From: Phoronis australis
Taxonomy: Eukaryota; Phoronida; Phoronidae
NCBI GenBank assembly: GCA_002633005.1
Contig: NMRA01000005.1
Location: 201,171 to 256,823, forward strand
Direction: 5' to 3'
DNA length: 55,653 nt
In this document: piece after piece, positions 20,059-32,000 of the stretch
Layout: each line of letters begins with the position of its first letter
How positions within the stretch are numbered: the stretch's first letter is position 1
The notes under the pieces: model-generated
What the model saw: the letters and a program-made list of their open reading frames with translations, nothing else
Told to the model about the DNA's origin: nothing
The model's database searches: none
Made by a program: the position numbers and the translations under genes

Positions 20059-21897
20059 CTACCGTAAGCGTTTGGGTTAACGCCCATGCTCAGTTAACCG
20101 CCCACCCCCTACTTTAGGTGGATTTTCGATGTAACCGCCCACTGCTCGGTTAACCGCCCACCTGCAATTTTTCAAGATTTCCAGTTAAGCGTCCACCTCT
20201 CGGTTAAGCGCCCATCCCCGACTTTTAAAGATTGAAGATTTAGCGCTCAGTGCTACGCAAACGCGCGATTTCCCGACTTTTAGAAGATGATCACATCTAG
20301 AGTGCAACGATGGCCTCCGAGCCGGCGGTTTGGTCATGTGAATTATAATACAAGTAACGAATTCTTGTCTCGGGTCATGGATTTACTTCAAAATATAATA
20401 CTTGAACGTTTTGTCACTTTATTTTCTTCCAATGTTCGCAAAGTTTAAGAACCCCGCCGACTTCAATGACTTTTAGCGACGCGGTCTGCCGCGCTGAGTT
20501 TCTGTCTGCAGTGTACTAGATAAAACATATATTCGAAAAAAATCGGGCCAGAGAAATATGACAGTGGTTTTGCCAACCCTTCCAATTAGCTTTTGGTAGG
20601 AAACTCTCGTGTTTTAAAGAATTTCCGTAACTCACGGAAAGATGTCAAATTCTCCCTATTTTGATGAGGTTATCGAGGATGTGTCGTGACCGAACGGACA
20701 GTGTACCTCGCTGACCGATTGGCTGCAGTGTCTCTTGATTTCTTAATTCAAACACTGGCAATCCGTTACTGGATGTTTGTGTATCATCTTGAAGAAATAA
20801 AAAACTGCAAGTCAAATTTTGTGTTTCGTGTTTCGCTTATTGCATCTCAGATAATTTGGCGTTAGCAGCTGCCGCCAAAGTCGCTGGCGGTTCTTTATAT
20901 AGTACGATTTCTTGCGACAGGCGTAACTGTGAATTATCGTATCCACCTAGCTTTTTAGCTTCCCGAATATTTTTGTTTCTACATTGGGCAGTTTCAGCCT
21001 GAAAAAAAGTCTTACCATTCGAGTCGGAGACATCTACGACGTAACTGAAAATTGGCGGCAGTGGTAATGACGTGCACGCAGATAGCTACGGGCATGGAAC
21101 ATCGGGTCCAGGTATCATCAAGCCGGAAATATTGGAAGACTTGACATCGTAGTTTTGGGTCATTGGAACGGAGGAATATCGTAAAACACTGTTTTTTGTA
21201 ACAACAGCTTAAAAGTACATAGTCGCGCCGGTGTACTCCTTTAGGGAGGGCTGTCGCTGTTCTCTTTTGATGTGCGATCTCTGAAGTTGTGGACGCATGT
21301 AAGTCTCCACACTCTGGAGTGCGTGTTACCTTGACAAAAACGTATGTGATTGACAGGTGACTCATACCCACGCGTGCTGAATCCAGCCGCTGTCTTTCGT
21401 CACATAAAACATGACCCATATTGAAAGAGGCTGTTAAATTACTTGACGGCATTTCCAAGTCTAGTGACGGCATATTGCGCGCAAACGGCGGGACCGACCA
21501 GTGCCACACTGCGATATTGCCGTAGGTGATATTATAATAGGCTAATCTATACATACTGCGTGTAAAATGTTTTTCGAGTTGCTTTATGTTTGCCAGGTAG
21601 GCCTATCTATTTTACCCCCCCCCAAAAAAAAAAAACGGTTCACGTACGTTGGAATTTCCCGGTGGCAAGTACAAGACGTCTATAATCTCGGCTCGCATTT
21701 CCAAATTTCAGGTCGCCAAATGCGACTGGGACCTGCAGTTTCATGCCGAGCGCGGAGTCTACGTTGCAAAACACTTACTCGGATCAAAGGACGCGTTGCT
21801 GATTGAAGCTCTTCACTAATTTAGTCGTATAGCCACGCAAACCACGGATGCCGGTTACCCGAAGAATTGGAGCTACATCTACGAATTGTTTTTATCG

Positions 21898-22095
21898 TAA
21901 TCTATTTTGCCCGGGGTACGCCACGAGCTATGTTGCAGAGTAAAACAAGAGGAGGATTGGGAATATTGTCATTTATTATGACGTAATAGATAAAACTAAC
22001 TAAGACTCTGCAAGATGGGCATGGAAAAAACGCCCACCGGCGTGTACAATGAATAGCCCTGCAAGAGGGAACAAAACAAGAAAACTGCCTGAAGG
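21898..22095 (+). repeat. Repeat module M1, copy a
   Basis: Starts AATCTATTTTGCCCGGGGTA and holds GTCATTTATTATGACGTAA (an inverted GTCAT/ATGAC pair plus a CRE-like TGACGTAA) and CTCTGCAAGATGGGCA. Other copies are at 22460-22606 and 35973-36164. A related start, TACGTCACGAGCTATGTTG, occurs at 39690. Confidence 0.8.
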
Positions 22096-22450
22096 GCTTA
22101 AAGGAAAAGTACAGAACATGAAAACAAAACTTGAAAGAAAAAAAAAACTAACAGGAAATATATACGAGCAAAAAAAGTGGAACCGACACCCGGGATGGGG
22201 GGTGGGGAAAAAATGAAGAGAACGAACGTAGGTCTTGTAGATGACGAGGTAGGTGGCTGAATGAGAGACCACGTTGAACAGAACAAAGGAAATATGGGCG
22301 ACCAATCAGGAGTCGCGTAGAGAAACGTATGAATACAAAAGTAGGCCCTAGAGGCTATAAATAGAGATGAGTAATGCAAAATAAACCCTAAGGACTAGTA
22401 TCAAAATAAGGAGACAAGTGTCAAAATAATGACGATAAATGCATTTAACA
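22096..22450 (+). repeat. Repeat module M2, copy a
   Basis: Matches 37791-38122, with shared words such as AGGTCTTGTAGA, AGGTAGGTGGCTG and GCATTTAACAAGTTA. At the second locus M2 runs straight into module M3. Here 1.3 kb of other sequence separates them. Confidence 0.75.
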
Positions 22451-22459
22451 AGTTAAATT

Positions 22460-22606
22460 TAATTTATCGTAATCTATTTTGCCCGGGGTACGCCACGAGC
22501 TATGTTGCAGAGTAAAACAAGAGGAGGATTGGGAATATTGTCATTTATTATGACGTAATAGATAAAACTAACTAAGACTCTGCAAGATGGGCATGGAAAA
22601 AACGCC
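22460..22606 (+). repeat. Repeat module M1, copy b (near-identical direct repeat)
   Basis: About 140 bases are essentially identical to 21898-22036, 562 bp away, in direct orientation. The near-identity suggests a recent duplication, terminal repeats of a short element, or an assembly duplication. Confidence 0.85.
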
Positions 22607-23657
22607 ATAATGGCAGCACGGAATGCTGAATTGTTTTTAGTTACCGACGCAGATACTTTTGCGAACTGGTAATTTTTCCTCGGACTCTACTGTACCCGCT
22701 CACTAGACTCATCCCCAGTCATAGTGTTAGTAATTTTAAAATAAAATGTTAAGCAAATGCTTTTTTTGAGTAATGCCTTTGCGGTAACTTTTGATTGGCG
22801 ACTGGCTCATGTCCGCTTATACCCCCGATTCTCATCTTCTTTGCGTGACGCAATTGGAAGTGGGCAACGCCGGGCGGTCGAGATAATTACAGCTAGCCGC
22901 AGAACCATACGTTGAAAATGAGTCACGTAGTCTAATCTAATCTAAGCTAATCTCCAACACAAACACCCGAAACACAAAAAAAAAACACCTGAAATTGCTT
23001 TTCAAACTTTTATTACATCATTAATTTTAAAACTGGTCTTTTATTCGGAACTTGACAGCTAGCACCATAAATTTGATGTCTGCTGTGACCTCTGCAACAC
23101 GTGAAGCTCGCACGCGCGCATTTCTAAAGTGTCATCGCGTGAGAATAGTTGCAATCCAAGTTATTGTTACTGGTTGTCTGCACTTTGAATAAGATCGCAG
23201 GACGGCACTGGGCTATTACTCACCAGTTTTGTAAATTTAATTGTGATTGACTAATCTGTGGGCAACAGAACATTTCTTGGGATCGTCCGCTGTTATGACA
23301 CTTTTAGCAACATTTGGAGACTTGACGATAAAGCTCTTTGAATCTACGCGTTCCGAGTACGTGTGTCGTGTGGTACTCTGATCATGAGGTAAGATTAACC
23401 GCCCAGGGCGGTTGTCTGTCGTAATAAGCGCCCATGTTCAGTTAACCGCCCACCCCCGATTTTTTGGCTGGTTTGCCAATTTAACCGCGCAGGGCGTTAA
23501 CCCGAACGTTTACGGTATGTCCAAGTTGAGTGAAGATCGGACTTAAGCGAGTTCTTCTGTACTGTGATCTAGCTCGCGGGAATGTTGAATGTGAAAACAT
23601 CAGCACTGCATGGTACTATGTATTGTGATTTCAGATACACTGAAGATGCACTGTTTC

Positions 23658-23757
23658 CCTTACAAAAATGAACTTAAGTTTTCATCAAAAAACTTAAGTT
23701 TTTGGTCTGAAAAACTTAAGTTTTCATTCACAAAAACTTAAGTTTTTGACGAAAACT
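23658..23757. repeat. CTTAAG palindrome array with defined end (copy 1)
   Basis: Starts CCTTACAAAAATGAACTTAAG, split as CCTTACAAAAATG then AACTTAAG. Four further AACTTAAGTT palindromes follow at about 24-bp spacing. The start is the reverse complement of the right ends of the arrays at 27436-27880 and 29545-31198. This indicates one repeat family with a fixed terminus. Confidence 0.75.
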
Positions 23758-24190
23758 TACATGCTATAAACATTCCCACTAAATAAGATTGGTCCTAACC
23801 CCGCTTGTCAAGGTAAACACTGGGGTTTGGAAAATGGAACTAGACCGTATTTATCCACCTTGGCTGAGTCGTGCTCGGCTCACGATCAAAGGCATGCCGC
23901 CATGCTGCTCTATTCATCGAGTCACGAGCGAGGATAATTGGCTTCGCTCATACTGATATGATCAGCTGATTACAATCTAGCTAGCAGACTGTACTTTTTA
24001 TGGAGAGAGTTTTACATAGTTTTCACTGTAATATTTGAAAAGAGGAGATAAAACAAATATGAGTACAACTTTGAAGTTTTCAAATCGGCCCAGGATAAGA
24101 GATTTTGCAACACAGCAACACTCACGACCACTTTCATTCGGCACGCACGAATACAAAAATATAGGACCCAAGTTATTTAGATTTTGGAAC
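23757..24190 (+). repeat. Repeat module M3, copy a
   Basis: Matches 38122-38545, from CATGCTATAAACA through CACCTTGGCTGAGTCG to ACACAGCAACACTCA. Similarity is high, with scattered substitutions. The small antisense and sense frames inside are not conserved in the other copy. Confidence 0.8.
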
Positions 24191-24991
24191 ACATGCATTG
24201 CAATATTCAAAATACGTTTATTATGAATCTTACATGCTGTAAAACGACGTTTAATTTCATTGTGCTCATTCATTGTCATCCGTCAAATCGGCAATTTCCG
24301 AGATGTGATCTGCGGCGTGCGCATATGTGTAAAAAACACGTGATTGTTATGTTCCCGAAGTAGGAAAATTAAGAAATTTAGCATGCCGTTATTATTGACA
24401 GAGACACGATAAAAAGAATTTAGATTTTGACTATAGTCTTGATACAGCAAGCTGGCTGACCACTGCGTCAGTGTGTCCGTTAGACCCAGAAATTTCACAC
24501 AGCCCTGGTAGTTCACTTCGTCCCCAACATGTAGATTGAGCCTTGGACTATTAATGTTTTACTCCACGGCAGAGCTAACGACAGTCAGCCTGTGCACACA
24601 AAATCTGTGGGCTAACCAGCACTCACCTTGCACGTTACAGCCGTTTAAGTGAAAAACAATCTAGTAAATGCCATTTTCTTGCATAATCCTCCGCCTTTTG
24701 TAACAAAAAAGTCTGTCGTCGATTACCTGCACACGTACGCTCACTCACTCTCATACGCAGACGAACTTCAAAACAAACGTGACAACAACATGTGTGTTCA
24801 TCCAGAGATTTTTCTCGTGTTGTGGGGTATGATGTAGCGCAGATTTGGACTTAATCGCAATTAATCTGGACTCCACATGAACTTTAAAAATTGTAAAAGA
24901 TAAGGAAGATTTCAGGTAATTTGTTGAGTCGAAACTATATTTTTATTCAAGAGTTCCTATTGACGATTGCGATTCAGCGACGCATCATTCG
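24191..24991. other. No gene seen
   Basis: No coding or RNA feature recognised. Short open frames at 24283-24516 and 24649-24837 show no domain. Confidence 0.5.
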
Positions 24992-25500
24992 GCAAGTTTT
25001 TGCCCTGTGATGAGCACAATTTTTTGAAAAATTATCGTAATTTAACAACGGAAGTTCATAGCAATGCACCACAGTTTTGTAGAAAGACTGTCATAGGCTA
25101 AAAATACGCCACAGAGGGTAAATTTTATGAATCCAAGCTTCCGATTTTACCAGTTTGGGAAACCAGCTTTCAACTGCCGTAGGCAACAATAAGAATCCCC
25201 TCCCCGTGAAATGAATTTTTCTAAGCGTTTATTAGAGCCAATACAGTATACAGCTTTCCACCAAGGCTAGGTGATGCTAGGACATTATTCTTTGTTGCAT
25301 TAGTAACTGGTCTTGGCTAATTATCATTTTATGGCCTGGTCATCCATTCAGCCAAAAGTAGTTCTGGAGGTGGCTTATCAGCCAATTATTCATGCATGCT
25401 GACTCACAATAGAAGCCTGATAAGAGTGAAGGTGGATAAATGGGGTGTTCCTACAGTTTCTTGTGGTAGTGGATGTGTTCATGACATGGTAAAGATCAGG
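24992..25500 (+). repeat. Long inverted repeat, left arm (~500 bp)
   Basis: From CGGCAAGTTTTTGCCCTGTG to GGATGTGTTCATGACATGG this is the reverse complement of 33486-33999, with about 10% differences and a few small indels. The arms are separated by 8 kb, giving a 9-kb structure. The outer end of the right arm runs into the gap at 34000. Confidence 0.85.
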
Positions 25501-25502
25501 GG

Positions 25503-25680
25503 TGGTCGGGCGGATCCAGGACTTTGAGTTGGGGTGTTAGGGCAGAGTATTAGGTAGGGTTTTGCCCATCACACATTCACCCCCTGCCCCCCCCCCAACT
25601 GCCAAATGATCTTGTAACATCTTAGGGAGCCGGGGCCATGGCCCCTTAGCTGTCCTCTGAATCCACCATTGAAGATACTG
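25503..25680. repeat. Possible MITE with GGATCCAG / CTGAATCC ends
   Basis: GGCGGATCCAGGAC at about 25509 and CTCTGAATCCACC at about 25656 are imperfect inverted repeats around a G/C-homopolymer-rich middle. This resembles short DNA-transposon relics. Assignment is tentative. Confidence 0.4.
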
Positions 25681-27435
25681 GCATGGTCTTCACAAGAGGT
25701 CTTACGTAACGTAGTTTAGAGTAAAAATAAAATTATTATCTCATGTACTACAGTAAATATAAAAATACTATATCCTGTACTCCTACCAATCATTTTACTG
25801 GCTGACATTTGCAAAGATATTAAATTGAGGTTTCAAGCAAATTTCTTCTTGAGGGAAAAGAATTATATGCCCCTACAGACATGGGGAAAAATTTAAGTCT
25901 GAATATGCAAACTTTTGTAACATTCTAACATTCCACAACCCAGTAAAAATTCGAAAGCACATACTCAATTCCAAAGTCAAATCACACAGATTTTCCTTAT
26001 TTGCATGGAATTATTTGGTGCAATTAGATAGGAATTATGCTAGTTTCACTGTGCGTAACAAAAGTTAACATGTTGACTGGTGAGAGTTCACTTGAGTACG
26101 TTGTGACCTATGCCGGGGTATTCCAGATAGGGTAATAGTAGTGGGATCGGGATGTCCTTTCGCATTCAGATCCTCCCAACAAACCTGAGCAAATCAGTCA
26201 AAATAGGCAATACAATAGTTACATTCATTTGGTGATTCTTAATTTTGAGAACCAGGCACATGCGCACACCCAGGGGAGGCTCGAACGAGCACCCCCCCCC
26301 CAGGGCCCCCACTTGACGAAGTGGGCATATCAAGGTCAGCCTCATAGAAACAAAAAAACTGAGAAAACGAGACACAAGTCCACTAAAAAGCTGTAATGCA
26401 GGAATGAACTGTGCATGGCTCTCAACATACCCCGTTTTTTTAGTCAAGGTCAACATGCCCAAAAATTTGAGCACCCCCCTTATTTTAGGATGGGTGCGTG
26501 GATGTGGCAAGTGAACCTTGCAAATTATTGACTTGTAGTGATATGAGATTTCAAAATCAGGAGCTTTCAAGAATTACCACGGACATGGACATAAGCACAC
26601 ACAACCAATGCCAATATACCCAACTTGGGAAATGATTACGGTAGTCCCCACCTTGCATTGATGCTCACTGACACAACCTCAGAAGACAGAAATATAATAG
26701 AGTAATAGCCTTTTGTGAACGTCATGGCTTCCTCTGATGGACCTCCAGAAGTATATTACGCGTTAGAAGTTAAGATAATTCACACGCAGAATTAGTCCAT
26801 GTCGGTATGTGACAGCATGACTCGTGAGTGGCTGACAATAACAATTGAACTTAACACATTCGTTGGAAATCACAGAACCGATTGTGGCCAATCGATTTTA
26901 GAACGCTCTCTGGCACTAACCTGACTTCCAAAACTTCTGAAATGTCTTCTTGCTAGCTCTGCCCGTAGTAATATAGACTTCATTGTCGCGGGCTAGCCAG
27001 CACACGACTTTTTCTTCGAAGTTGACTGTCGGTTATAAAATTCAAACAGTAGACTTCCGGTGGAAACTGCCTTACGAATACAACTCAACACAAAGGAAAC
27101 TTGCACAATAACTACGTTTTTTAAAGAATTGCATGAGTTCTATTGATTACATTGTTAATCAGGTCAGTGTCTCAGGGTATTTGTCTACATTTAAATTCAC
27201 AAAGACGTTCGATAATGATTACGTAATTGTACTAAATTCTGTACTGACCAGGTTAAACGTTCGTGGATTTCTTGTTTGTATCTATATACCGTAAATGTTA
27301 AGGAAACATTCAGGCAACATTTTTATGAGATGATGGGTTTTGCATGAGCAAACAAAAAATTTTTGTTGGAAAATAATGGGAAAAATTTTGAACCAAAAAT
27401 TAAATATCTCAAAATGTTAAAATTTTAAAAACTTA
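25681..27435. other. No gene seen
   Basis: The antisense open frame at 26166-26570 includes a poly-C tract (26291-26300) and no domain. TACCGTAAATGTTAAGG near 27288 resembles the TIR at 20060 but has no partner that I can see. Confidence 0.45.
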
Positions 27436-27880
27436 AAAACGTAAATTTTCATCATATAAAAACCTTAGAGTTTTTAGAAAGTTCAAGTTTTCCACACATG
27501 AAAAAATCCAGTTTTCTGAAAAACTTACGTTTTCCTGACTTCTTAAGTTTCTATAATTAGAAAAACTAAAGTTTGCGAAAAACTTAAAAAGTCAGGAAAA
27601 TTTAAGTTTTTAAAATTACAAAAACTTAAGTTTTGTGATAAACTTAAGTTATCAGAAAAACTTAAGTTTTGTTAGTACAAAAAACTTAAGTTTTCATGAA
27701 AATTTAAGTTATTACTTGAAACTTAAGTTTATTTGTTAAAACTTAAGTTTTACTCCTGAAAAAACTTAATTAAGTTTCTGAAAAACTTAAGTTCCTGAAA
27801 AACTTAAGTTCTCTGAAAAACTTAACATTGTGTTGAAAAACTTAAGTTTTTAGCAAAAAAATTAAGTTCATTTTTGTAAG
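27436..27880. repeat. CTTAAG palindrome array (copy 2)
   Basis: Dense (A)nCTTAAG(T)n palindromes, with exact CTTAAG at 27625, 27643, 27661, 27685, 27722, 27742, 27785, 27802 and 27840. Degenerate ones lie upstream. It ends TTAAGTTCATTTTTGTAAGG at 27880, the family terminus. Confidence 0.85.
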
Positions 27881-29544
27881 GGTTATTTATATACCCAAAA
27901 GCATAATTGTAACTGATATGACTATTTGTGTGAAGCTCAATTACTCCCAGATATGTTGGAACTGTGTATGGACTCAAAACATTTGAAAAATGTGTTAATT
28001 TGGTATTAGCACTGGCATTCATGAATACTGTGTTCTGGAGTAATTGTTTGCTTTTGGAATTTGCTCAGTGGAGGAGTTTGATGGACATCCCAAGAACGAT
28101 TTGCAAAAAAGTTTATTCATCCACTCTTAACCGATCATCTTAACCCATCGCAGTCTTTGTGAATGTTAGTCCGTCTTGCTCAGTTCAATTTCATTTAACA
28201 AGATTTTTTACTAGGAAGCAGTTGTAATTAACTTGTGCCCACTCTTCACTTGTTATGACTAGCAGACGTTTAACATAATTGTGTTAACAAAAAGGTAGAA
28301 TAGTTTCGTAGTCACTGCAATCGAAATTGTCCAAATTTCCTATCTAAAGTTTGGCTATCACCACATTTGTACTTTTGTATCTATGTTATCCTTTGAATTA
28401 AGATTGAAGCTCTGATGAACTAATGGCATGTTCTGTTTGTTGTGAAATGTTTAGTGTAGCTGTAATCTGAAAATTTAAGGGATTGGTTCACAATTAACTG
28501 ACTTCTAAGTTTCACTGCCAATCAAAATCCTACCACTGCTTTGGTACTTTAAAAGGCTTAAAAATAAAATAAAAAGATAGCAACCGGCCAAGAGAGAAAC
28601 AATTAGACCTGGGTATTAAAAATAACGAAAACTGATGTGAAACATGTTTAAAAGAGTTCCCACCATGACCCTGTGTCTCAAAAAGAATTTTATTAATACA
28701 TCTGAAGAGATTTAATACATGCTGCTAAGAAACAATTAAGATAAAAGTTGAAAAAAATGTTTCTGTTTTCGAGGTTGGACGTAAAATGTGGAAAGTTGGT
28801 TTTCATCGGTGCCCATTTTTATATAACCTATTATCATAGACAGTGATAATTAGTCAAACTTTTATTACAATGTCTTAATTGGCAATTCACACTGATGACA
28901 AGTCAGGGATTTGTTTACGCAAGTAGTCTGTATAGTTCTTCTCCTGGCGGCTAATTGTGGAGTTATCTTCTCTTTGCCGTGACTTTCCGCGACACTTTAC
29001 TTGAGTATTACTTGGGTGCAGAACCAGCGTCGTCACACTCGGGGCAGACCCATGGATGCTCAGCTTTCCACGTCATCAAGTCACAAGGCTATAGGCTTAG
29101 GATAGACATGTACAAGGATACGTCGACTTCGAATGACTCAGGACAGAAATAGTTGAGTAGACCTACGGTTCAGAACAAATTAATCTAGTTGTTTACGATT
29201 AAGAACCAAGCACTGTGATTTCCAAATGTTTGTAGTACGTTCTGATTTCTTGTGTTTAGCTGACAACAAGTCCCAAAACACCAAACTCACCTCGTTCGCT
29301 TGTGCTCGACATGTTTCTCTAATTCCGTCAGCTGGTTCATCTGGGTAATCTCTACACTGGCAATGTCGCATAAATAATGAGGTTTCACTGAAGGTCCGCC
29401 TACTTTTTTATATTTTTTTTAAGTTAAGAGTAAAATAACGGGACATGACTGTAATTTACGAAATGAGTTAATTCTAGTGATATCTTTCGACTGGCAAAAC
29501 TCATTCTGTGGATCTAAGCAGGTAAATTAGTAAAGGAAATCGTA
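27881..29544. other. No gene seen
   Basis: AT-rich sequence between two palindrome arrays. Open frames at 28955-29152 and 29180-29371 show no domain. Confidence 0.5.
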
Positions 29545-29801
29545 TCTTTAAGTTTTTATAATTCAAAAAAACTTAAGTAATCAGAAAAACTTAAGTTTTA
29601 ATAGTACGAAAAACTTTCATAAAAACTTGAAAGTTTTCTGAAAAAGTTAAGTTCTTTGAAAAACTTAAGATGGTGCTGAAAAACTTAAAAATTTTGACAT
29701 AAAACTGAAGTTTTAAAAACTTGAGTTTCTTTTAAAAACTAGCTTTTCATAAGAAATTTACTTTTTCCTTAAAAAGCTTAAGTTATTTTCCAAAAACTTA
29801 A

Positions 29802-31137
29802 AGGCGAAGGCAACCTTTTTTCATGTCATTTTTAGCAAAAATAAGGTTCGTTGATTATTCCAGACATATTTTTCACTTATTTACTGCTTTTCGTAATTTG
29901 ATTAATTACTCGTTGTCTACTCCGAAAGTGACGTTTGGGGAGGCAAGAATTTGGCGCCAATTTCTTTTCATATAGTCTGACTGTGAGAGCAGTCGAGTCA
30001 GTCATTGTTCTACCTCGGTTGTAATAAGTTCGGTCATTGTTTGCTTTTGCTTACGAGCCAGTCAACATGCCACGCTGTTGCTGCATACTGGGGTGTACTC
30101 ATTATCGTCTCACGTACAGGGAAAGAACTGTCCCACTTGCCCGAGTGTCCCGCGATACACTCCCACTGGAGGGTGATCTGAGCACTCAAACTGCTTACAT
30201 CCCGCCGTGTGACTCCCTCGCCACACACCTGGCACCTTCCAAATAGCTCCAATACAAGTCCACAATAAACTTATCAAACTTAGGCTCATTGGATGACGAA
30301 CTGTCCTCGTCACTGGGTGTCAAACTGGGCCTGTATTCACTCCCACTACTCAATATCGCTGTAGGGCTGCTTACAGGCTCTGGGGCTAGAGACAACAGCA
30401 CAGGGCAAATCATTGCTAGTTCCCGGAATTGCACGCAATGGGGGTACGTTCGGAGGTATGGGTGACAGTAGATGAAGTACCTCCAGTCACTGTATATAGT
30501 GGCCACAGTTCGCGAGGCTTCTCGCTTCAAAAACGCACTTCTCGGGGTTGGCGACAGGGCACTCAACAGCGACGGTATGGTACCCTTCTTCAGGCGTTGT
30601 TTTGCAGGGACCTTCATCAATTCAGCGTACATATCTGTCATAATCTGACAGCAGAAAATGCTTGCCACACACTCGGTAACCCTCCGTTGCTTTGTACGTT
30701 GCGTGGATGGGTAGCGCTGCGTTCTTCACATGAACGAGCTAGCCAAGTACGGCAAAGTGTGTCATCCTTCGAAAAGCGACGCAAGGTACCCAAAGCGCGT
30801 GTAAAACGATGAGTACATCCCGGCACGCAGCAACAGCGTGGCATGTTGACTGACTTGTAAACAAAAGCAAACGACGACCGAACTTATCACAACCGAGTTT
30901 AATAAGAACAATGGCTGACTCGACAGCTCTCACAGTCAGACTATAATAAAAAGAAATTGGCCCGAAACTCTTGCCAGCTCCCAAAACGTCACTTCCGGAG
31001 AACTGAGGACGAGAAATTAATCAAATTACGAAAAGCTGTTATTAAGTGAAAAATGTGTCTGAGATAATCAACGAACCTTATTTTTGCTGAAAGTGACATG
31101 AAAAAAGGTAATGCCTTTAATTCGCCTTTAAGTTTTT
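29802..31137. mobile_element. Kolobok-like TTAA/THAP transposon (copy 2, both ends present)
   Basis: Flanked by TTAA at 29798-29801 and 31138-31141. The ends are AGGCGAAGGCAACC on the left and, on the opposite strand, AGGCGAATTAAAGG on the right, where the right copy has an extra insert of about 10 bases. Inverted repeats continue for about 270-290 bp on each side, through AAAAATAAGGTTCG and GTCTGACTGTGAGAGC words, up to a THAP start codon on each strand (plus ATG at 30067, minus ATG at 30844). Total length is 1336 bp, so it is an internally deleted, non-autonomous copy. Confidence 0.85.
30034..30844 (-). pseudogene. THAP-domain transposase N-terminal relic, frameshifted
   Basis: Minus-strand start MPRCCCVPGCTHRF with TLRRFSKDDTLCRTW is the first half of a THAP finger. 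The second half is scrambled by frameshifts (WQAFSAVRL corresponds to the GKHF region of copy 1). A later frame carries AELMKVPAKQRLKKGTIP, SSGSEYRPSLTPSDEDSSSSN and, after another shift, CQVCGEGVTRRD with WECIAGHSGKWDS. The second Cys block keeps the GH that copy 1 has lost. It is about the same length as the copy 1 relic and similarly lacks a catalytic domain. More frames are broken here than at 15190-15984. Confidence 0.7.
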
Positions 31138-31198
31138 CCTCCAAACACTTAAGTTGTAAGCGATAAACTTAAGTTCAATTTTGTAAGGTTTGTTCAAA

Positions 31199-31739
31199 TT
31201 TCTTAAGTACGGGAAAGTTGCCGAGAAACTGCATCGGTTTGTGCGCCGCACAAGAGTGTGAAATGTCAGTGTGGAACATGCTGCGATTCAGTCGGAAGCC
31301 ACTGACACTTTGTTGGGCACATTTCAAAAGGAATCATGTTTCGACCCAACATAAAAGTGGCGTTATGATGAAGGACGCGCCACCTTGTAAGTGTAAATGC
31401 AAATTCTACAAATAATGAATAAACTGCTTGCATTTTTTAAGGGCGAGTGATGCCACTGACAGGCCCTCGACCCTGGCCTTAAGATGGAGTACTACCACAA
31501 TTGTGTAGGCTTATGTACGGTATTATGTTTAGACCTCAGGCTGGTCATTCCATCATGGCAATCAGTGAATTGAATGACCCTGGTTTACATTGGCCTTTAT
31601 GTCAGTGGTTATAAGTGTCTGTTTTGTGAATTTTGACCACCCTTTGGTTCAGTTGGTTGCGGTGGTTCACATTTGTCGATCTGTAGCAACGTGTGCAAGT
31701 GGGTCGAGTTCATACGAAAAAATACACTGGACTTTCAGT
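31199..31739. other. No gene seen
   Basis: No domain or RNA structure recognised. The open frame at 31218-31415 ends in a Lys/Cys-rich stretch of no clear identity. Confidence 0.4.
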
Positions 31740-32000
31740 TGAGACAGGAATTGAAACTCAATTGAGGTTCAGTTGAGAGTCAATTGAAATTCAATTGAAG
31801 TTTTTCCCGTGTAAATGAATTGATTCAATTCATTAGCATATTCAATAGCCATTCAATAGGAATTCAATAGCCGTTCAATAGCCATTCAATTCTCCATGCT
31901 GTACAGGATCATCCCATATTCAATAACAATTCAATAGCCATTCAATAGCCGTTCAATGGTCATTCAATAGCCGTTCAATGGCCATTCAATTTTTCTAACT
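31740..32000. repeat. Minisatellite of TTCAATAGCC-type words
   Basis: ATTCAATAGCC, ATTCAATAGCCG and ATTCAATGGCC recur about fifteen times at an 11-12-bp period. The array is interrupted at about 31890-31915. The left edge consists of related CAATTGA words (31745-31800). Confidence 0.85.

Larger units (their letters stand above)
20059..23517. mobile_element. Possible 3.5-kb TIR element (or two related MITE ends)
   Basis: TACCGTAAGCGTTTGGG then TTAACGCCC at 20060-20085 is mirrored by GGGCGTTAACCCGAACG then TTTACGGTA at 23492-23516. Both ends abut TA. Both ends also carry the word CAGTTAACCGCCCACCCCC in the same orientation, so two independent MITE copies are an alternative to one long element. 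Inside are a 180-codon antisense open frame (21012-21554) without any recognised domain, a C8A11 homopolymer junction near 21615-21636, and the M1/M2 repeat modules. Confidence 0.45.
29545..31198. repeat. CTTAAG palindrome array (copy 3) split by a TTAA transposon
   Basis: Array units run from about 29545 to 29801 and resume at 31138, ending TTAAGTTCAATTTTGTAAGG at 31198. The THAP element sits exactly in one CTTAAG palindrome. Removing it with one TTAA restores CAAAAACTTAAGTTTTTCC. Confidence 0.8.

Noticed and set aside
21012-21554. 180-codon antisense open frame
   Set aside because: No recognised domain. It lies among transposon repeats and is kept only as a note within the possible TIR element.
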